This document shows, in pieces, positions 1 to 11,429 of a stretch of DNA of 58,000 nucleotides (the first letter of the stretch is position 1; each line of letters starts with the position of its first letter). Origin of the DNA: Cryptomeria japonica (lineage: Eukaryota > Streptophyta > Pinopsida > Cupressales > Cupressaceae); the NCBI RefSeq assembly GCF_030272615.1, contig NC_081414.1, positions 909,859,009 through 909,917,008 on the forward strand. Direction: 5' to 3'. The notes under the pieces were generated by a model, which saw nothing but the letters and a program-made list of their open reading frames with translations, did not search any database and was not told where the DNA came from. The position numbers were made by a program, and so were the translations under genes.

Positions 1-544
1 TATCCTCCCTCATGTCCATTTCCTCTTTCCACCTTTGATCTTGACAAGGCTGAGGATCTTCATGAGCATCATGCATCTTGTTTGTAGCTTTCAGTCTATC
101 ATAGCTTTTGGTCATTTATCCATTTGCTTATTACAACCTTTCATCCAATTTCCCTGGCTTATTGCAACTTTCTGCCACTATCCCTTAGCCTACCCCGACC
201 TTCAGTCCATGTCCCTTATCCATTCTTGGTCTTGCTTATCCTATCCATATCTTATCATTATCCATACACTCTTTCTGTTCCTTGATCTTGATCTAACATA
301 ACGACGCAAAAGTTAAACATAGTTTCAAAAACCTCTTGACATGTCCCTCATGCCATGTTCCTACTTTACATTGTCATATCTAGTCTCTTGTCCCATCATG
401 CAATAGCCCTTGAAAATTGCATCTGTATTGTCTCCATGATAAAAGGCCTTTGTCTTCCCTCTATCCACCAACATTTTAGAAAGCCTATTTATTCACCTGT
501 CATATTCCTTGCCTTGCTAGATACTAGGGGCAAAAATCATAAAA

Positions 545-830
545 ATTGAAAAATGTCCTGAAATAATAAAAAAAAAAAATTGAAAAATGTCCTGAAATAA
601 TCAAAATCATAAAAATTGAAAAATGTCCTGAAAAAATCCAACAAAATCAAATAGAGTCTTGAAATAATAAAAAAAAATCAAATAATGTCTTGAAATAATC
701 CAAAAAAATCCAATAATGTCCTGAAAAAAATCCCTAAAAATCAAATAATGTCCTAAAAAAATCCAAAAAAAATCAAATAATGTCCTGAAAAAAAGTCCCT
801 AAAAAGTCAAATAATGTCCTGAAATAACGA
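545..830. repeat. Degenerate tandem repeat, ATGTCCTGAAATAAT type
   Basis: About eight imperfect copies of a 25-35 base unit with the core AATGTCCTGAAATAAT separated by A-rich spacers. Lengths vary by runs of A, suggesting slippage. It lies in the 3' non-coding part of element F. Confidence 0.75.
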
Positions 831-1827
831 ACAACAAAAAAATTGTAAAAACTTGAAAAAAAATAAAAAAATATCCCCTTTGTGCATAGACAGATTGCTG
901 AGCATACCTCCAACAATAAATCAATCAAACATTTGTGTAGACAACAAACAGATAACATGTTACAACACTGCACTTTACTAAAATCATGCGTTAATAGATG
1001 AACTTTTCAATCAAACCAGACATTCAAACTGATTAAACTTTTCATATCAATCAATCAATCAATATCATTTGTCCTTGTCACTACTATCATGGGTCTTATA
1101 CAGGGTGTGGTATACTCGAAACCAAACTGTGTCCTATCTTAGATGGGGTACCGCATTCCCTGAAACCAAACATCATGATCATCCTATGGACACTTTCAAC
1201 TTTTGACAATGAAGATCAAGATGTTTGTTTGACTTGTTGGAATTTGTGCATCTTATCATTTATTGGTTTATCTTCGATCATGTTCCTATGTTGCTCGATG
1301 ATGTCACCGAGTGATTTAGAGTGACCGGGATGGTTCATGGTCCCTTTTTTTTTGGTGTTTGCTGTTTGTAGAATGTTTGTCACAAACTAGGGAAACTATG
1401 TCATTGGGTGTTTGTGATAAGTACGTTCTCTTTGTGAGCACCACACATACCTCAACCCTTGATGTATGCACCCTAGGATGCTTCACTCATTCCTTGTATG
1501 CGATGTGTCTATCTTTCGCAAAAAGGGGTTGCATTCCAGCTCTAGCCTTCAATGCCATGATGCTTTGCATCCGCTTTGCTACATTAAATAAAGGTTCTCA
1601 CCTACTTATGTGCATTGGTGAAAGAAAGTTTTCCTTCATCTCTAACTATTCTCTATCTAATTTCTTCTTACTAACATTTCTTCCATCAGTCTTGGCAGCC
1701 CATTCGAACCTATAATTTTCTATCATTCTTATCGATCAATTGGCCTCTTTTCTGGATGTTTCCGGCCAAATTCTCGAGGGGGCATGCATATGTCATTGTC
1801 ATTGTCTTGGGCATTTTCATTATTGTT

Positions 1828-1873
1828 CTTTGAAACAACGCTTAAAATTGCATTGTCTCAAAGAGGGGCGAAA
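1828..1873 (+). promoter_or_regulatory. Hairpin and polypurine tract of element F
   Basis: Arms at 1828-1841 (CTTTGAAACAACGC) and 1850-1863 (GCATTGTCTCAAAG) pair at 12 of 14 positions around an 8-base loop. The purine tract AAAGAGGGGCGAAA follows at 1860-1873 and touches the LTR start. In LTR retrotransposons this tract primes plus-strand DNA synthesis. The same arrangement recurs at 12170-12215 and 41182-41227. Confidence 0.75.
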
Positions 1874-3185
1874 TGTAGACATCTAAAAATGGTCAACGCT
1901 TGCGGAGTCATACTTTGACATTTGCGCATTGCCTTATTTTAGGGTTTTTTGTGTCACATTAACATTTCTTCTATGTTGGGCACTTGGTCTTTATCATTTG
2001 CGAGCATCAAATCCTTCTTCTGCATTCCTCATTTTTATCGCTTTTGAATTAGGGTTTTATCCTCTTCTCAATCTTGTCATTTTGCGATCGATTCATCATT
2101 GATCCTTGTCCTCTTGTCAATCTTGTCAATTTTGTGATCGATTTGTCATCGATCATTGTCCTTTTCAATCGTGTCAATTTGGATCAATTTAGTCATTGTT
2201 CCTCATCAATTGGCGCTTATCAATTTGGTCTCTTTATCAATCTTGGTCAATTCGTCAACCAATCTCAATCATTGGTCTCTTTATCAATCTTGGTCAATTT
2301 GTCAACCAATCTCAATCGTTTATCAGCATTGATCCTCTATCAATTAAAATCATGATTGAATTGACATCAATTATCTTTTGTCAAGACCTAATTGTCATCC
2401 TTGCATTTCTAATTCATCTTCTAAGGTTTTATGATTTATTCATTTAATCTTGTTTGTCATTTTCCCTCTAGGTTAAATAATTTATTTATTTATCCTAAGT
2501 CTTCTTGTCACAATTAAATATTTATTTAATTGGCTAATTAATTCCTCCTCTTTTTGTAAATTAATTAATGAATGAAAAATTATTAATTAATTTACCTAAT
2601 TTTCATCAATTTCTAATTTCCTAATTTCCAAGTCATCTTTTCTAACCTAATTTTCTAATTTCTTCTAATTTCTATTTCTATTTTCAAATTCTTGTCATAA
2701 CTTCTTGCATAGAAATTTGTCATAAATTGTCATAAATTGTCATAACTCCTTGCATAGCAATTTGTCATACACTTGTCATAATTTTGCTATTCTTGATTTG
2801 AATTTCCATTCGAATCAATTTCATGCTAATCTTGTCTTTTCTCCAATTTGTCTATAAATTGGATGAATTTCTTCAATCAAAAGATCCCGATCAATCAATC
2901 ACGCTTCTAGTATCCTTACACTGTCATCTCATCTTTGCTTTCATATTATGCTTATGCACTTGTAGGTGAGATCCACAAAACAAAGCAATTTGAAGGAGAA
3001 AGAAGGACAATGGAGAATTCTTGAGGAGATATTCACGTTTGCGATGGTTTGCATTTGAATTGAATGTCTTGTTTTTCATGTATCTCTATTGAATGTAATT
3101 AGGATTTTTCATTGCAATCTAGTTTTTGTGATTGAACTAGTTTAATTTTTTTATTGCTTTGATGCATTCTAAATTCCTATCTACA
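1874..3185 (+). repeat. 3' LTR of gypsy element F (1312 bp)
   Basis: The LTR starts TGTAGACATC right after the polypurine tract and ends TATCTACA, giving a 6-base inverted terminus TGTAGA/TCTACA. A TATA box (TATAAAT) is at 2853-2859. Positions 2080-2350 hold short repeats built on TCAATCTTGTCAATTT, and 2440-2600 hold TTAATTAAATAAAT-type palindromes also seen in the LTRs of A and C. The left LTR is outside the window, so identity cannot be compared. The 3' boundary was set from the terminal inverted bases alone. Confidence 0.65.
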
Positions 3186-3196
3186 TGTATAAATGT

Positions 3197-3309
<113 letters not shown>

Positions 3310-3384
3310 TACATATATATATACATGCATATATGTATATATATGTATGTATACATACATATGTGTATGTATACATATACATAT

Positions 3385-5024
3385 TGTTGGCATGATTGGC
3401 ATAACTGATGCAGATGAGTTGATGACTGTATTGGTAGAAGAATGATGATGACATAATTAGTTATTTGTGTTGTCATTGATAGAAACCTATGTCAATTAAT
3501 GTTTGATGATGGTTACAGATGAACTTTGGTGTCTGACTTGTTGGATAAGTAATTTGATCTACCGGATTTAGAATTTGTAAGTATGACATGGTTTACCGGT
3601 AGGATTGAGAATTAGTACTTCAACCGGTAAAAGAAAATATTTTGATGGAATCGATAAATCGGTGATGGTTGGAGACTTGTCGTTTGAGACATAAGCTTGT
3701 ATGATGGATTTGTGTATGTGATCGGAACCGCATCCTATGTTGATTACCGAAAGGCATGTTTTGAATTTTTGATGGAGTTGTGGTAGGGTTTTAGTAGGGT
3801 TTTAGGACTGGTGATGAATTCACTCAACTGGTAATGATTTTTTATATGACCATGATTGGTGGTGAATCTACATGAAGGAGATAACATGACACAACCCGCG
3901 TGAATAATTTGAATTGTGTTTTGGCAAGGAAGATGGTAGAATTTCTTAGAAATGTGCAAAGTTCTTAGCGAAATGTTCTAAGGGTTTGACTTTTGTACAT
4001 ATCAGATTTTTGTGATGGGTTATGAATAATCAATGATTGATATTGCATTGTAAATTGTTGTAATGATCTGGATATTGATCTAATATGATCTATATTGTAA
4101 ATTCAAGATGTAATTAGGTTTTATGGCCGACTTAGTTGTTATGGCTATTTAGGGCAACACAACTAATATTTTTGGTGTCAGTGGCATTAGGAGAATGAGT
4201 TAAGCTATCCTAGAGAAGATAGAGATCTTCCTGACAATTGCAAACTGTAAAACATAACTAGATCTAATTTAGCAAGCTAAAAGTGTAAAGTAATGGATCA
4301 TTTTTCACTGTTGTTCCCTAACAGTTATAGCAACATAAATCCCTTAACCGAGTAGGTCCTAACAGGCCTTTTCCATCTAAGTCCCCTAATAAGGCAGCTC
4401 ACAAAAGAGTGTTTAAATCCTCTAACCAGGTTGATCCTAATAGATCATTAAGCTCCTAGCTAGAGTGATAGTCAAATCCCTTAACTAGGTGACTCCTAAC
4501 AGGGTCTGCTCCTAACCAGGTGTATTGTAAGCTCCTAACCGGGCTAAGCTCCTAACAGGGCATAATTTGAAAGAATACAAATTATTGTGGGTTCCAAACC
4601 CCACCATGGTTTTTTGCATTTGGGTTTCCATGTCAAAAATCTTGGTTTTCATGTGTGGAATGTCTTTTCATAGTGTTTATGTTTTCATGCATTATTTTTT
4701 ATTACCGATTATGATAAGTTTACTGTTGTTTATCAAAGATTTGTAAATAGTTACCGCTAATGTTAATGAATTGATAGATGAAGTATTCTGATCTGATAAT
4801 AAGTCAGTATGAGTATGTGTTGATCACATATCTAGTTGGTGAGTATTATGATTAATAAGATTGCATAAGTGGGTAACAAGTGTATGAGATTTGCTAAAGG
4901 GATAGATTCATGTATTAAATGATTTCAGATATGTTGTAAATGGTATTTTAATTTGAAGTTATAAATTGTGTTAATACTAATTCATCCCCCTCTCAGTATT
5001 AATCGGATCCTCATAGGATTCACA
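3385..5024 (+). repeat. 5' LTR of copia element 1 (1640 bp)
   Basis: Starts TGTTGGCATGATTGG and ends GGATTCACA just before the primer site. It is about 48 bases longer than the 3' LTR and differs from it by many substitutions and small gaps, suggesting an old insertion. A run of C precedes TCTCAGTATTAA about 40 bases from the 3' end. Confidence 0.93.
4325..4570 (+). repeat. TCCTAACNRGG motif array inside copia LTR
   Basis: About ten irregularly spaced copies of TCCTAACAGG, CCTTAACCGAG and CCTAACCAGG variants, 15-30 bases apart. The array is repeated at 10515-10735 in the 3' LTR and 24255-24475 in the truncated LTR. It could be a transcriptional or RNA-binding element of the LTR. Function is unknown. 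Confidence 0.7.
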
Positions 5025-5026
5025 AT

Positions 5027-5038
5027 TGGTATCAGAGT
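5027..5038 (+). promoter_or_regulatory. Primer binding site, initiator-Met type
   Basis: TGGTATCAGAGT lies two bases after the 5' LTR end. It differs by one base from TGGTATCAGAGC, the common complement of plant initiator-Met tRNA 3' ends used by copia elements. Confidence 0.9.
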
Positions 5039-5099
5039 TGTGGTCCTCTGTGTATAGAAAAGCTTAACCGATTGAGGAAAAGATTATGAGGAAGACAAG

Positions 5100-5756
5100 A
5101 TGATGAAGAAAGAGGGTCTGAAATTCAACAAGGATAACTATAAGATCTGGAAAGACAGAATGAGGATATATCTCAAAGGTCTTGGTGCTCAATACTGGAA
5201 ACATGTTGAAACAACATATATGGCTCCTACTACTTCTCCCTTGACACCAGATGAACTTAAAAATTAGTAGGAGAACATGCAAGCCCTTGAAGCTATTGTA
5301 AGCACTTTATTTGAATCTGAATATATTGATGTTCAAGGATTGGAAACTGCACATGAGGTTTGGGAAAAATTAGAAACAATTCATGGAGGAGATAAGCATG
5401 TACAAAGAGAAAAAGAGGAAAGCTTGAGAGAAAAATTTGATGATATGAAAATAAAAGAAGGAGAAAACATTGTGCAGTATGGTCAGAGAATTAAAGCAGT
5501 TGTTGGCGGTATAAAAGGTGCTGGTGGTAAAATTGATGATGGTTTTGTGGTAAGTAAAATGCTCAAAACTCTTCAACTTCGGTATGCTATTATAGTATCG
5601 GCAATCAAAAAATTGAGATCCATTTCAAAGGATAAGGTAACTGTTGACTCTTTGATTGGTAAACTTACAGCCTTTGAGTTAAATAGTTTTGACAATAGTG
5701 TGGAAAAATCTGCTAAATCTTCTTTTAAAGCTTCTGTTACCAGTTCATCTGCTTGA
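5100..5756 (+). pseudogene. Copia 1 gag (capsid), broken by two tandem stops
   Basis: The frame opens with MMKKEGLKFNKDNYKIW at 5100, the usual start of a copia Gag with its NYxxW motif. Two consecutive TAG codons at 5265-5270 split it, after which the same frame runs to 5756. The second part holds the capsid block with ALEAIVSTLFESEY, AHEVWEKLETIHGG and YGQRIKAVVGG, as in UBN2/retrotran_gag families. Gag would form the virus-like particle in the cytoplasm. The frame ends at a TGA about 85 bases before the nucleocapsid section. Confidence 0.85.
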
Positions 5757-5840
5757 AAAGGAAATAATGTATGTCAAAGTCATGAGTGAAGATCTAGTCA
5801 TGGAGGTAACCAGGAAAGTGAAGACAATGAAGATCAAGTA

Positions 5841-6404
5841 ATGGAACTTGAAGCACTGCTAGCCAAGAGATTTCCAACAAGCACTGGTAAGTATAAAGGA
5901 AAGATACCTTTAAAGTGTTTTTCTTGTAGTAAGATTGGTATTACTGCTAACTACCCTAACACCAAAAAATTCAATAAATTCAAAGGGAAAGGCCAAAAAC
6001 AATGTTATGTTGCAGTGGATGAAGGTGTGACCGATGAAGAATCTGAAGATGAAGATGATAATGAAGAGATTGTGTTTGTAGTTTTAAAGGAGGAATTGTC
6101 TGATGAGAAGGCATTGGTTTCTTGTGTAGATAATAGTAATGAATGGATTATAGACAGTGGCTATTCACACCATATGACCAAAGATAAGAGTGAGTTCTTA
6201 ACTCTTAATGAATTTGATGGAGGTGTTGTTAGATTTGGAAATGACTCTCCCTGCATGGTGAAAGGTAAAGGTTCTATTTATTTGAATGGGAAGAATAATA
6301 CTGATGATGTATTTTGGGGTGATGGTCTGAAACATAATCTGTTAAGTGTTAGACAACTCAATGATAAAGGTTATTTGCTTGAGTTTAATGATGGAATCGA
6401 CTGA
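5841..6404 (+). pseudogene. Copia 1 nucleocapsid zinc knuckle and protease
   Basis: The zinc knuckle near residues 30-45 reads CFSCSKIGITANYPN, in which the expected His and last Cys of CCHC are lost. The aspartic protease active site is kept as WIIDSGYSHHMT near residue 105, with the DSG triad. The section ends with HNLLSVRQLNDKGY, the conserved copia stretch after protease. A stop at 6402 ends the frame. Protease would cut the Gag-Pol polyprotein. Loss of knuckle ligands shows decay. Confidence 0.88.
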
Positions 6405-6518
6405 ATTCTTGGAGGAAATGGTGAACTAATTGCTATCAGAAAACAAACAAGAGGTAACTTATTTCATTTAAATGCTAATATCAATAGTTGTCTAGTTGCA
6501 AAGATGGAAGATAGCTAG

Positions 6519-7461
6519 TTGTGGCAAAAGAGATGTTGTCATATGAATTTTGATAACTTGGTAAAGGTAAGCAAGTCTAGTGTTGTGAGAGGATTGCCAC
6601 AAATTGTTAAACCAGATAATGTGATATGTAAAGACTATCAAATTGGCAAGCTAACCTCTATTTCATTTAAGAGAAAGAAGTGTACGTCTGAAAATACTTT
6701 GGATTTGGTTCATACTAATCTTTGTGGTCCTATGAGAACAAAAATCTATTTTGGTGATAGATATTTTGTGCTTTTTACTGATGACTATTCTAAGATGATG
6801 TGGGTTACATTCCTAAAGGATAAATCTGAAGCCTTTAGTAAATTTAAAGCATTTAAAGCTCTAGTTGAGAATGAGACTGATAAAAGCTTGAAATGCTTAA
6901 GATTTGATTGAGGAGGAGAATTCACATCTAATGAGTTTTTCAAGTATTGTGATGAACGGGGTATCAAGAGACAGAAGTCTGTTCCAAGGACACCACAACA
7001 AAATGGTGTAGCAGAAAGGATGAACAGAACAATTATTGATGCTGCTAGAACAATGTTATTACAAGGTAATATGCCTAAGATGTTTTGGAGAGAAGCGGTA
7101 AGTATTGCAGTACACATTAAGTCAGGTACTTGTAAAGAAAGACAAAAATAAGACACGTTATGAGCTATGGTATGGTAAAACTCCTTGTGTTAGTTATTTC
7201 AAAATCTTTGGAAGTCAATGTTTTATTAAAAAGGATAACCACATTGGAAAGTTTGATGTAAAATCTAATGAAGGAATATTTCTTGGTTATTCTTCTAAGA
7301 GAAAAGCATATAAATTCTATAATAAGAGAACTAAGAAAATAGTTGAAAGTGTTAATGTGAAGGTGGATGATTTGTCAAATAAATTTGAAGGGCCAAGTAG
7401 GTATGAACCTAAAAAAGATGATAATGAAGAAAGACTAGTGATTTTTGAACTGAAAGCATAG
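6519..7461 (+). pseudogene. Copia 1 integrase, catalytically dead
   Basis: GAG-pre-integrase wording (HMNFDNLVKVSK, CKDYQIGK) is followed by the integrase core. The first catalytic Asp is changed to Asn (VHTNLCGP for the usual VHTDLCGP). The second falls in LRFD followed by a TGA at 6909, and a frameshift near 7100 precedes the C-terminal block ([32 protein letters not shown]) at 7105-7461. In copia elements this enzyme inserts the cDNA into the genome. This copy could not. Confidence 0.9.
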
Positions 7462-7689
7462 AATATGATCAACCGACAAATGTAGTATTAGGTGCTCAAC
7501 CGGTAAGCAAGAAAAGTGAAGAAGAAAGTAGTGAATCAACTGGTGAATCAGATGAGGAAGATGCAGAATCGACACAGACTATACCTAGGTATGTGAGATT
7601 AAATCACTCTTAGGACCAGATAATTGGTGATAACAATGCAGGTGTGCAGACCAGGAGGAAGATTAGAGAAAATTCTTGTTTGATCTCTA

Positions 7690-8504
7690 TAATGGAACCC
7701 AAGATAGTTAAGGAAGCACTCAAAGATGATGATTGAGTGAAAGCAATGAATGAGGAATTAGATCAAATAGATAAAAATCAGACATGGTCACTTGTTCCTA
7801 AACTAGAGCACAAGAATGTGGTTGGAACTAAATGGGTCTTCAAGAATAAGTTAAATGAAGATGGAAAAGTGGTAAGAAATAAGGCAAGGTTAGTCTACAA
7901 AGGATATGCACATTAAGAAGGTGAAGACTATGGTGAAACTTTTGTACCGGTTGCAAGATTGGAGGGAGTAAGGATGTTGCTGGTATTTGTTGCATATAAG
8001 GGATTGAAAGTCTACCAAATGGATGCCAAGTTAGCCTTTTTTAATGGAATTCTTGAAGAGGAAGTATACATTGAACAACCAGATGGTTTTTCCTTGACCA
8101 GTGATAAAGACATGGTATGTAAATTGTATAAAGCTTTGTATGGTCTAAAGCAGGCACCGAGAGCATGGTTTGAGATATTACATGCACATTTGATCAAGAT
8201 TGGATTCCAGCGTACTAGTGAGGACAATAATATTGATCTAAAAACTTATGGAGATGAGATGTTAATAGCTGAAGTATTTGTAGATGACATAATTTTTGGT
8301 GGAGATGATAATATGAGTATGGACTTTGCTGATGAGATGAAAAAGGAATTTGAGATGTCTCTAATCGGTGAAATAAAGTTCTTTATTGGATTACATATCC
8401 AACAAATGGATGATGGTATTTTTATTTGTCAAAGAAAGTATATTGAAGAGGTTTTGAAGACTTTGGCATGGAAGATTGTAAACCGAAAAATACACAGATG
8501 GTAA
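7690..8504 (+). pseudogene. Copia 1 reverse transcriptase
   Basis: Homology starts near 7690 in stop-rich sequence ([35 protein letters not shown]). It continues in the open frame 7959-8504 with [32 protein letters not shown] and the catalytic FVDDIIFGG. Upstream stops are at the Trp of the usual DDWVKAMNEE and at a Gln in YAHQEG. RT copies the element RNA into cDNA. A frameshift near 8500 leads into the RNase H section. Confidence 0.92.
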
Positions 8505-9230
8505 CAGGCTTCAAGTTGACAAAGCAAGATGATTCACCTAATGTTAGTGACAAAGAATGTAGGTCTATGATTGGTAAACTATATTATGTTGTACATAGCA
8601 AACTAGACATTGCTCATGCTATTGGGTTAGTTGAAAAATTCAAAAAAGAGCCCAAAGAAACTCACATGGTGGTTGTTAAGAGGATTTTCTGATATCTTAA
8701 AGGAACATTAGACTATGGTTTATGGTATCCCTGCAAAGGAAATTTCACTTTACATGTTTTTTACTGATGTAGATTGGGCAAGCAATGTGGATGATAGGAA
8801 AAGTACAACTGGTGGAACTTTTCTACTTGCAGGAAGACTTGTAGCATGTACAAGCAAGAAACAAACTTGTGTTTCTCAATCTACACTTGATGCTGAGTAT
8901 GTTGTTGCATCCATGAATTGCACGTAGGCCATATGAATGAGGCATGTGCTAGAAGGATTCAAGATAGATATGTCTGAACCATTGACTATCTATTGTGACA
9001 ATACGAGTGCAATAAACATTTCCAAGAATCCTGTACTTCATGCAAGAACCAAGCATATAGAGTTGAAGTATCATTTCTTAAGGGAAAGAGTTCAGGAGAA
9101 GCAGGTAAAGATGGAGTACGTGAAGAGTAAAGATCAATTAGCTGATGTCTTTACTAAACCATTGCCAAAGACTACTTTTGAGTTTTTTAGAAGTAAATTA
9201 GGGATTATACCCCTACACCGGAAGAACTAG
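8505..9230 (+). pseudogene. Copia 1 RT thumb and RNase H
   Basis: Three frames together give the copia RT tail and RNase H: MIGKLYYVVHSKLDIAHAIG, then DVDWASNVDDRKSTTGGTFLL, then TIYCDNTSAINISKNPVLHART and the closing QLADVFTKPLPKTTFEFFRSKLG. The stop at 8925 replaces a Gln (CTQ). RNase H would remove template RNA during reverse transcription. The frame ends at 9230, about 340 bases before the polypurine tract. Confidence 0.9.
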
Positions 9231-9571
9231 GATGCTCGAGTTGTATCAATCCTAAGCATTGATGAAGATGTGAGCTACTTCGTAGGGGTAGTGGCTCTAA
9301 TATAGTATGATATGATTTACAGTTCTGGTTAGATTGAAGTCAAGTGATGCATTTTTAACTTTGGCATTATTGTCAAAGGGGGAAAAGAAAAATAAATGAG
9401 CTAAACAGTTATGGGAGAAGAAAAAGAAATTTGATGATCAGGCTTGAGGAGAATAAAAGACAGTGAAAACTAGCAAATGCAGAGATTGATAGTTAATGTG
9501 CTAAGATGCAGATGATTGGCATATATGATTGTATAGTGATTGTATAACTGATTGGTGTTTCCATCAATTCT

Positions 9572-9580
9572 AAAAGGGGA
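9572..9580 (+). promoter_or_regulatory. Polypurine tract of copia 1
   Basis: AAAAGGGGA lies three bases before the 3' LTR. A second purine run, AAAGGGGGAAAAG, is near 9376-9388. The 340 bases between pol and LTR hold nothing else I recognise. Confidence 0.85.
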
Positions 9581-9583
9581 TAT

Positions 9584-11175
9584 TGTTGGCATGATTGGTA
9601 TAACTAATGCAGATGAGTTGATGACAGTTTTGGTAGAAGAATGATGATGACATGATTAGTTATTTGTGTTGTCATTGATGGCAACCGATGTCAATTAATA
9701 TTTTATGATGGTTACAAAATAACTTTGGTGTCTGACTTGTTGGATAAGTAATTTGGTCTACCGAATTTAGAATTTGTAAGTATTATAGGGTTTACCAGTA
9801 GGATTGAGAATTAGGACTTCAACAGGTAAAAGAAAAGATTTTGATGGAATCAGTAAATTCTAAATGGTTGGAGACTTGTGGTTTGAGACATAAGGTTTTA
9901 TGATGGATTTGTGTATGTGACTAGAACAACATCATATGTTGATTACCAGAAGGCATGTTTTAAATTTCTGATGGAATTGTGCTAGGGTTTTAGGACTCGT
10001 GATGAATTCACTCAACTGGTAACGATTTTTGATATGACGGTGATTGGTGGTGAATCGACATGGAGATAACATGACACAACCCACTTGAATAATTTGAATT
10101 GTGTTTTGGCGTGGAAGATGGTAGAATTTCTCAAGAATGTGCAATGTGCTTAGCAGAATGTTCTAAGGGTTTGACTTCTATACATATCATATTTTTGTGA
10201 TGGGTTATGAATAATGAATGGTTGATATTGCATTGTAAATTGTTGTAATGATCTGGATATTGCTCTGATATGATCTATATTATAAATTCAAGATGTAATT
10301 AGGTTTTATGGTCAACTTAGTTGTTATGGCTATTTAGGGTGACACAAATGATGTTTCATGTGTTGGTGGCATTAGGAGAATGAGTTAAGCCATCCTAGAG
10401 AAGATAGAGATTTTCCTGAGTGTTGCAGATTGTGAAGCATAGCTAAATCTGATTTAGCAAGCCGATAGTGCAAAGTAACAAATTATTTTTCACTATTGTT
10501 CCCTAATAGTTACAACAACATAAATCCCTTAACCAAGTAGGTCCTAACATGCCTTTTCCATATAAGTCCCCTAACAAGGCAGCTCACAAAAGAGTGTTTA
10601 AATTATCTAACCAGGTTGATCCTAACAAATGATAAAGCTCCTAGATAGAGTGATAGGCAAATCCCTTAACCGGGTGACTCCTAAGATGGTATGCTCCTAA
10701 CTAGGTGTATTGTAAGAACCTAATACGGCATATTCCATAAGAGTACAAATTATTGTGGGTTTCAAACCCCACCATGGTTTTTTGCATTTGGGTTTCCACG
10801 TCAAAAATATTGGTGTTCATGTGTGGAATGTCTTTTCATAGTGTTTATATTTTCATGCATTATTTATGATTACCGTTTATGATAAGTTTACTATTGTTTA
10901 TCAGAGATCTGTGTTAATGAATTGATAGATGAAGTATTATGATCAGATAATATGTCAGTATGAGTATGTGTTGATCAGATATCTAGTTGGTGAATATTTT
11001 GATTAATAAGATTGTATAAGTGGGTAATAACTGTATAATATCTGCTAAAGGGATAGATTCATGTATTAAATGATTTCAGATCTGTTGTAAATGGTATTTT
11101 GATTTGAAGTTATAAATTGTGTTAATATTGATTCACCCCCCTCTCAGTATTAACAGGATCCTCATAGGATTAACA
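9584..11175 (+). repeat. 3' LTR of copia element 1 (1592 bp)
   Basis: Starts TGTTGGCATGATTGG and ends GGATTAACA, followed by the target duplication CATAT. It matches the 5' LTR along its length with scattered differences. It is closer to the truncated LTR at 23413-24912 than to its own partner at several sites, for example the shortened stretch around 10905. Confidence 0.93.
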
Positions 11176-11429
11176 CATATGTATATATAAATACATACAT
11201 ATATGTGTGTGTGTGTGTGTATGTATATGTGTGTGTATGTACATATGTGTATATATACATATATGTATATACACACACATATATAATATGTACATGTACA
11301 TATATGTATATGTATATGTATATACATATGTGTATATCTGCATATATGTACATATATCCATATATGTATATATATACATATGTACATACATGTATATTTA
11401 TATATATACATATATATGCATATGTATAT
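11176..11429. repeat. (TA)(TG)(CA) microsatellite, left of element A
   Basis: Mixed TATATG/TACATA/GTGTGT tract. Its order of blocks, including ATGTACATATATCCATATATG near 11345, is repeated at about 25200-25230. This shows it is the original flank of the copia-1 LTR. Confidence 0.85.

Larger units (their letters stand above)
1..1873 (+). mobile_element. Gypsy element F, 3' non-coding internal region
   Basis: This stretch ends in a polypurine tract directly followed by an LTR, so it is the 3' internal part of a plus-strand LTR element entering from the left edge. Positions 1700-1873 align with the reverse complement of 12170-12330 in element A: both have a CTCGAGGGGGCAT block, then about 60 bases, then a hairpin and an AAAGAGGGGC tract. 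I find no convincing gene. Open frames at 35-301 and 1359-1715 (118 aa) show no domain I recognise. The rest is AT-rich and diverged from A and C. Assignment to their group rests only on the last 170 bases. Confidence 0.55.
3385..11175 (+). mobile_element. Ty1/copia retrotransposon 1, full length, decayed
   Basis: A complete but dead copia element. It has two LTRs, a primer site matching the initiator-Met type, gag, protease, integrase, RT and RNase H in copia order, and a polypurine tract. The 5-base target duplication CATAT is present at 3380-3384 and 11176-11180. Integrase before RT identifies copia rather than gypsy. Reading frames are broken by many stops and several frameshifts. Long LTRs and RNase H wording resemble the SIRE/Angela side of copia, but I do not assign a lineage. 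The insertion lies in microsatellite DNA. Confidence 0.95.

Noticed and set aside
35-301. 88-aa hydrophobic frame at the left edge
   Set aside because: Pyrimidine-rich sequence gives Leu/Ile/Ser/Phe-rich peptides by composition. There is no start context or family resemblance.
1359-1715. 118-aa plus-strand open frame in element F
   Set aside because: No recognisable motif and no counterpart in A or C. It lies in 3' non-coding sequence of a retrotransposon.
8012-8227. Minus-strand frames under copia and gypsy pol genes (also 6785-7156, 28942-29136, 30644-31048)
   Set aside because: Shadows of clearly coding plus-strand RT, integrase and RNase H.
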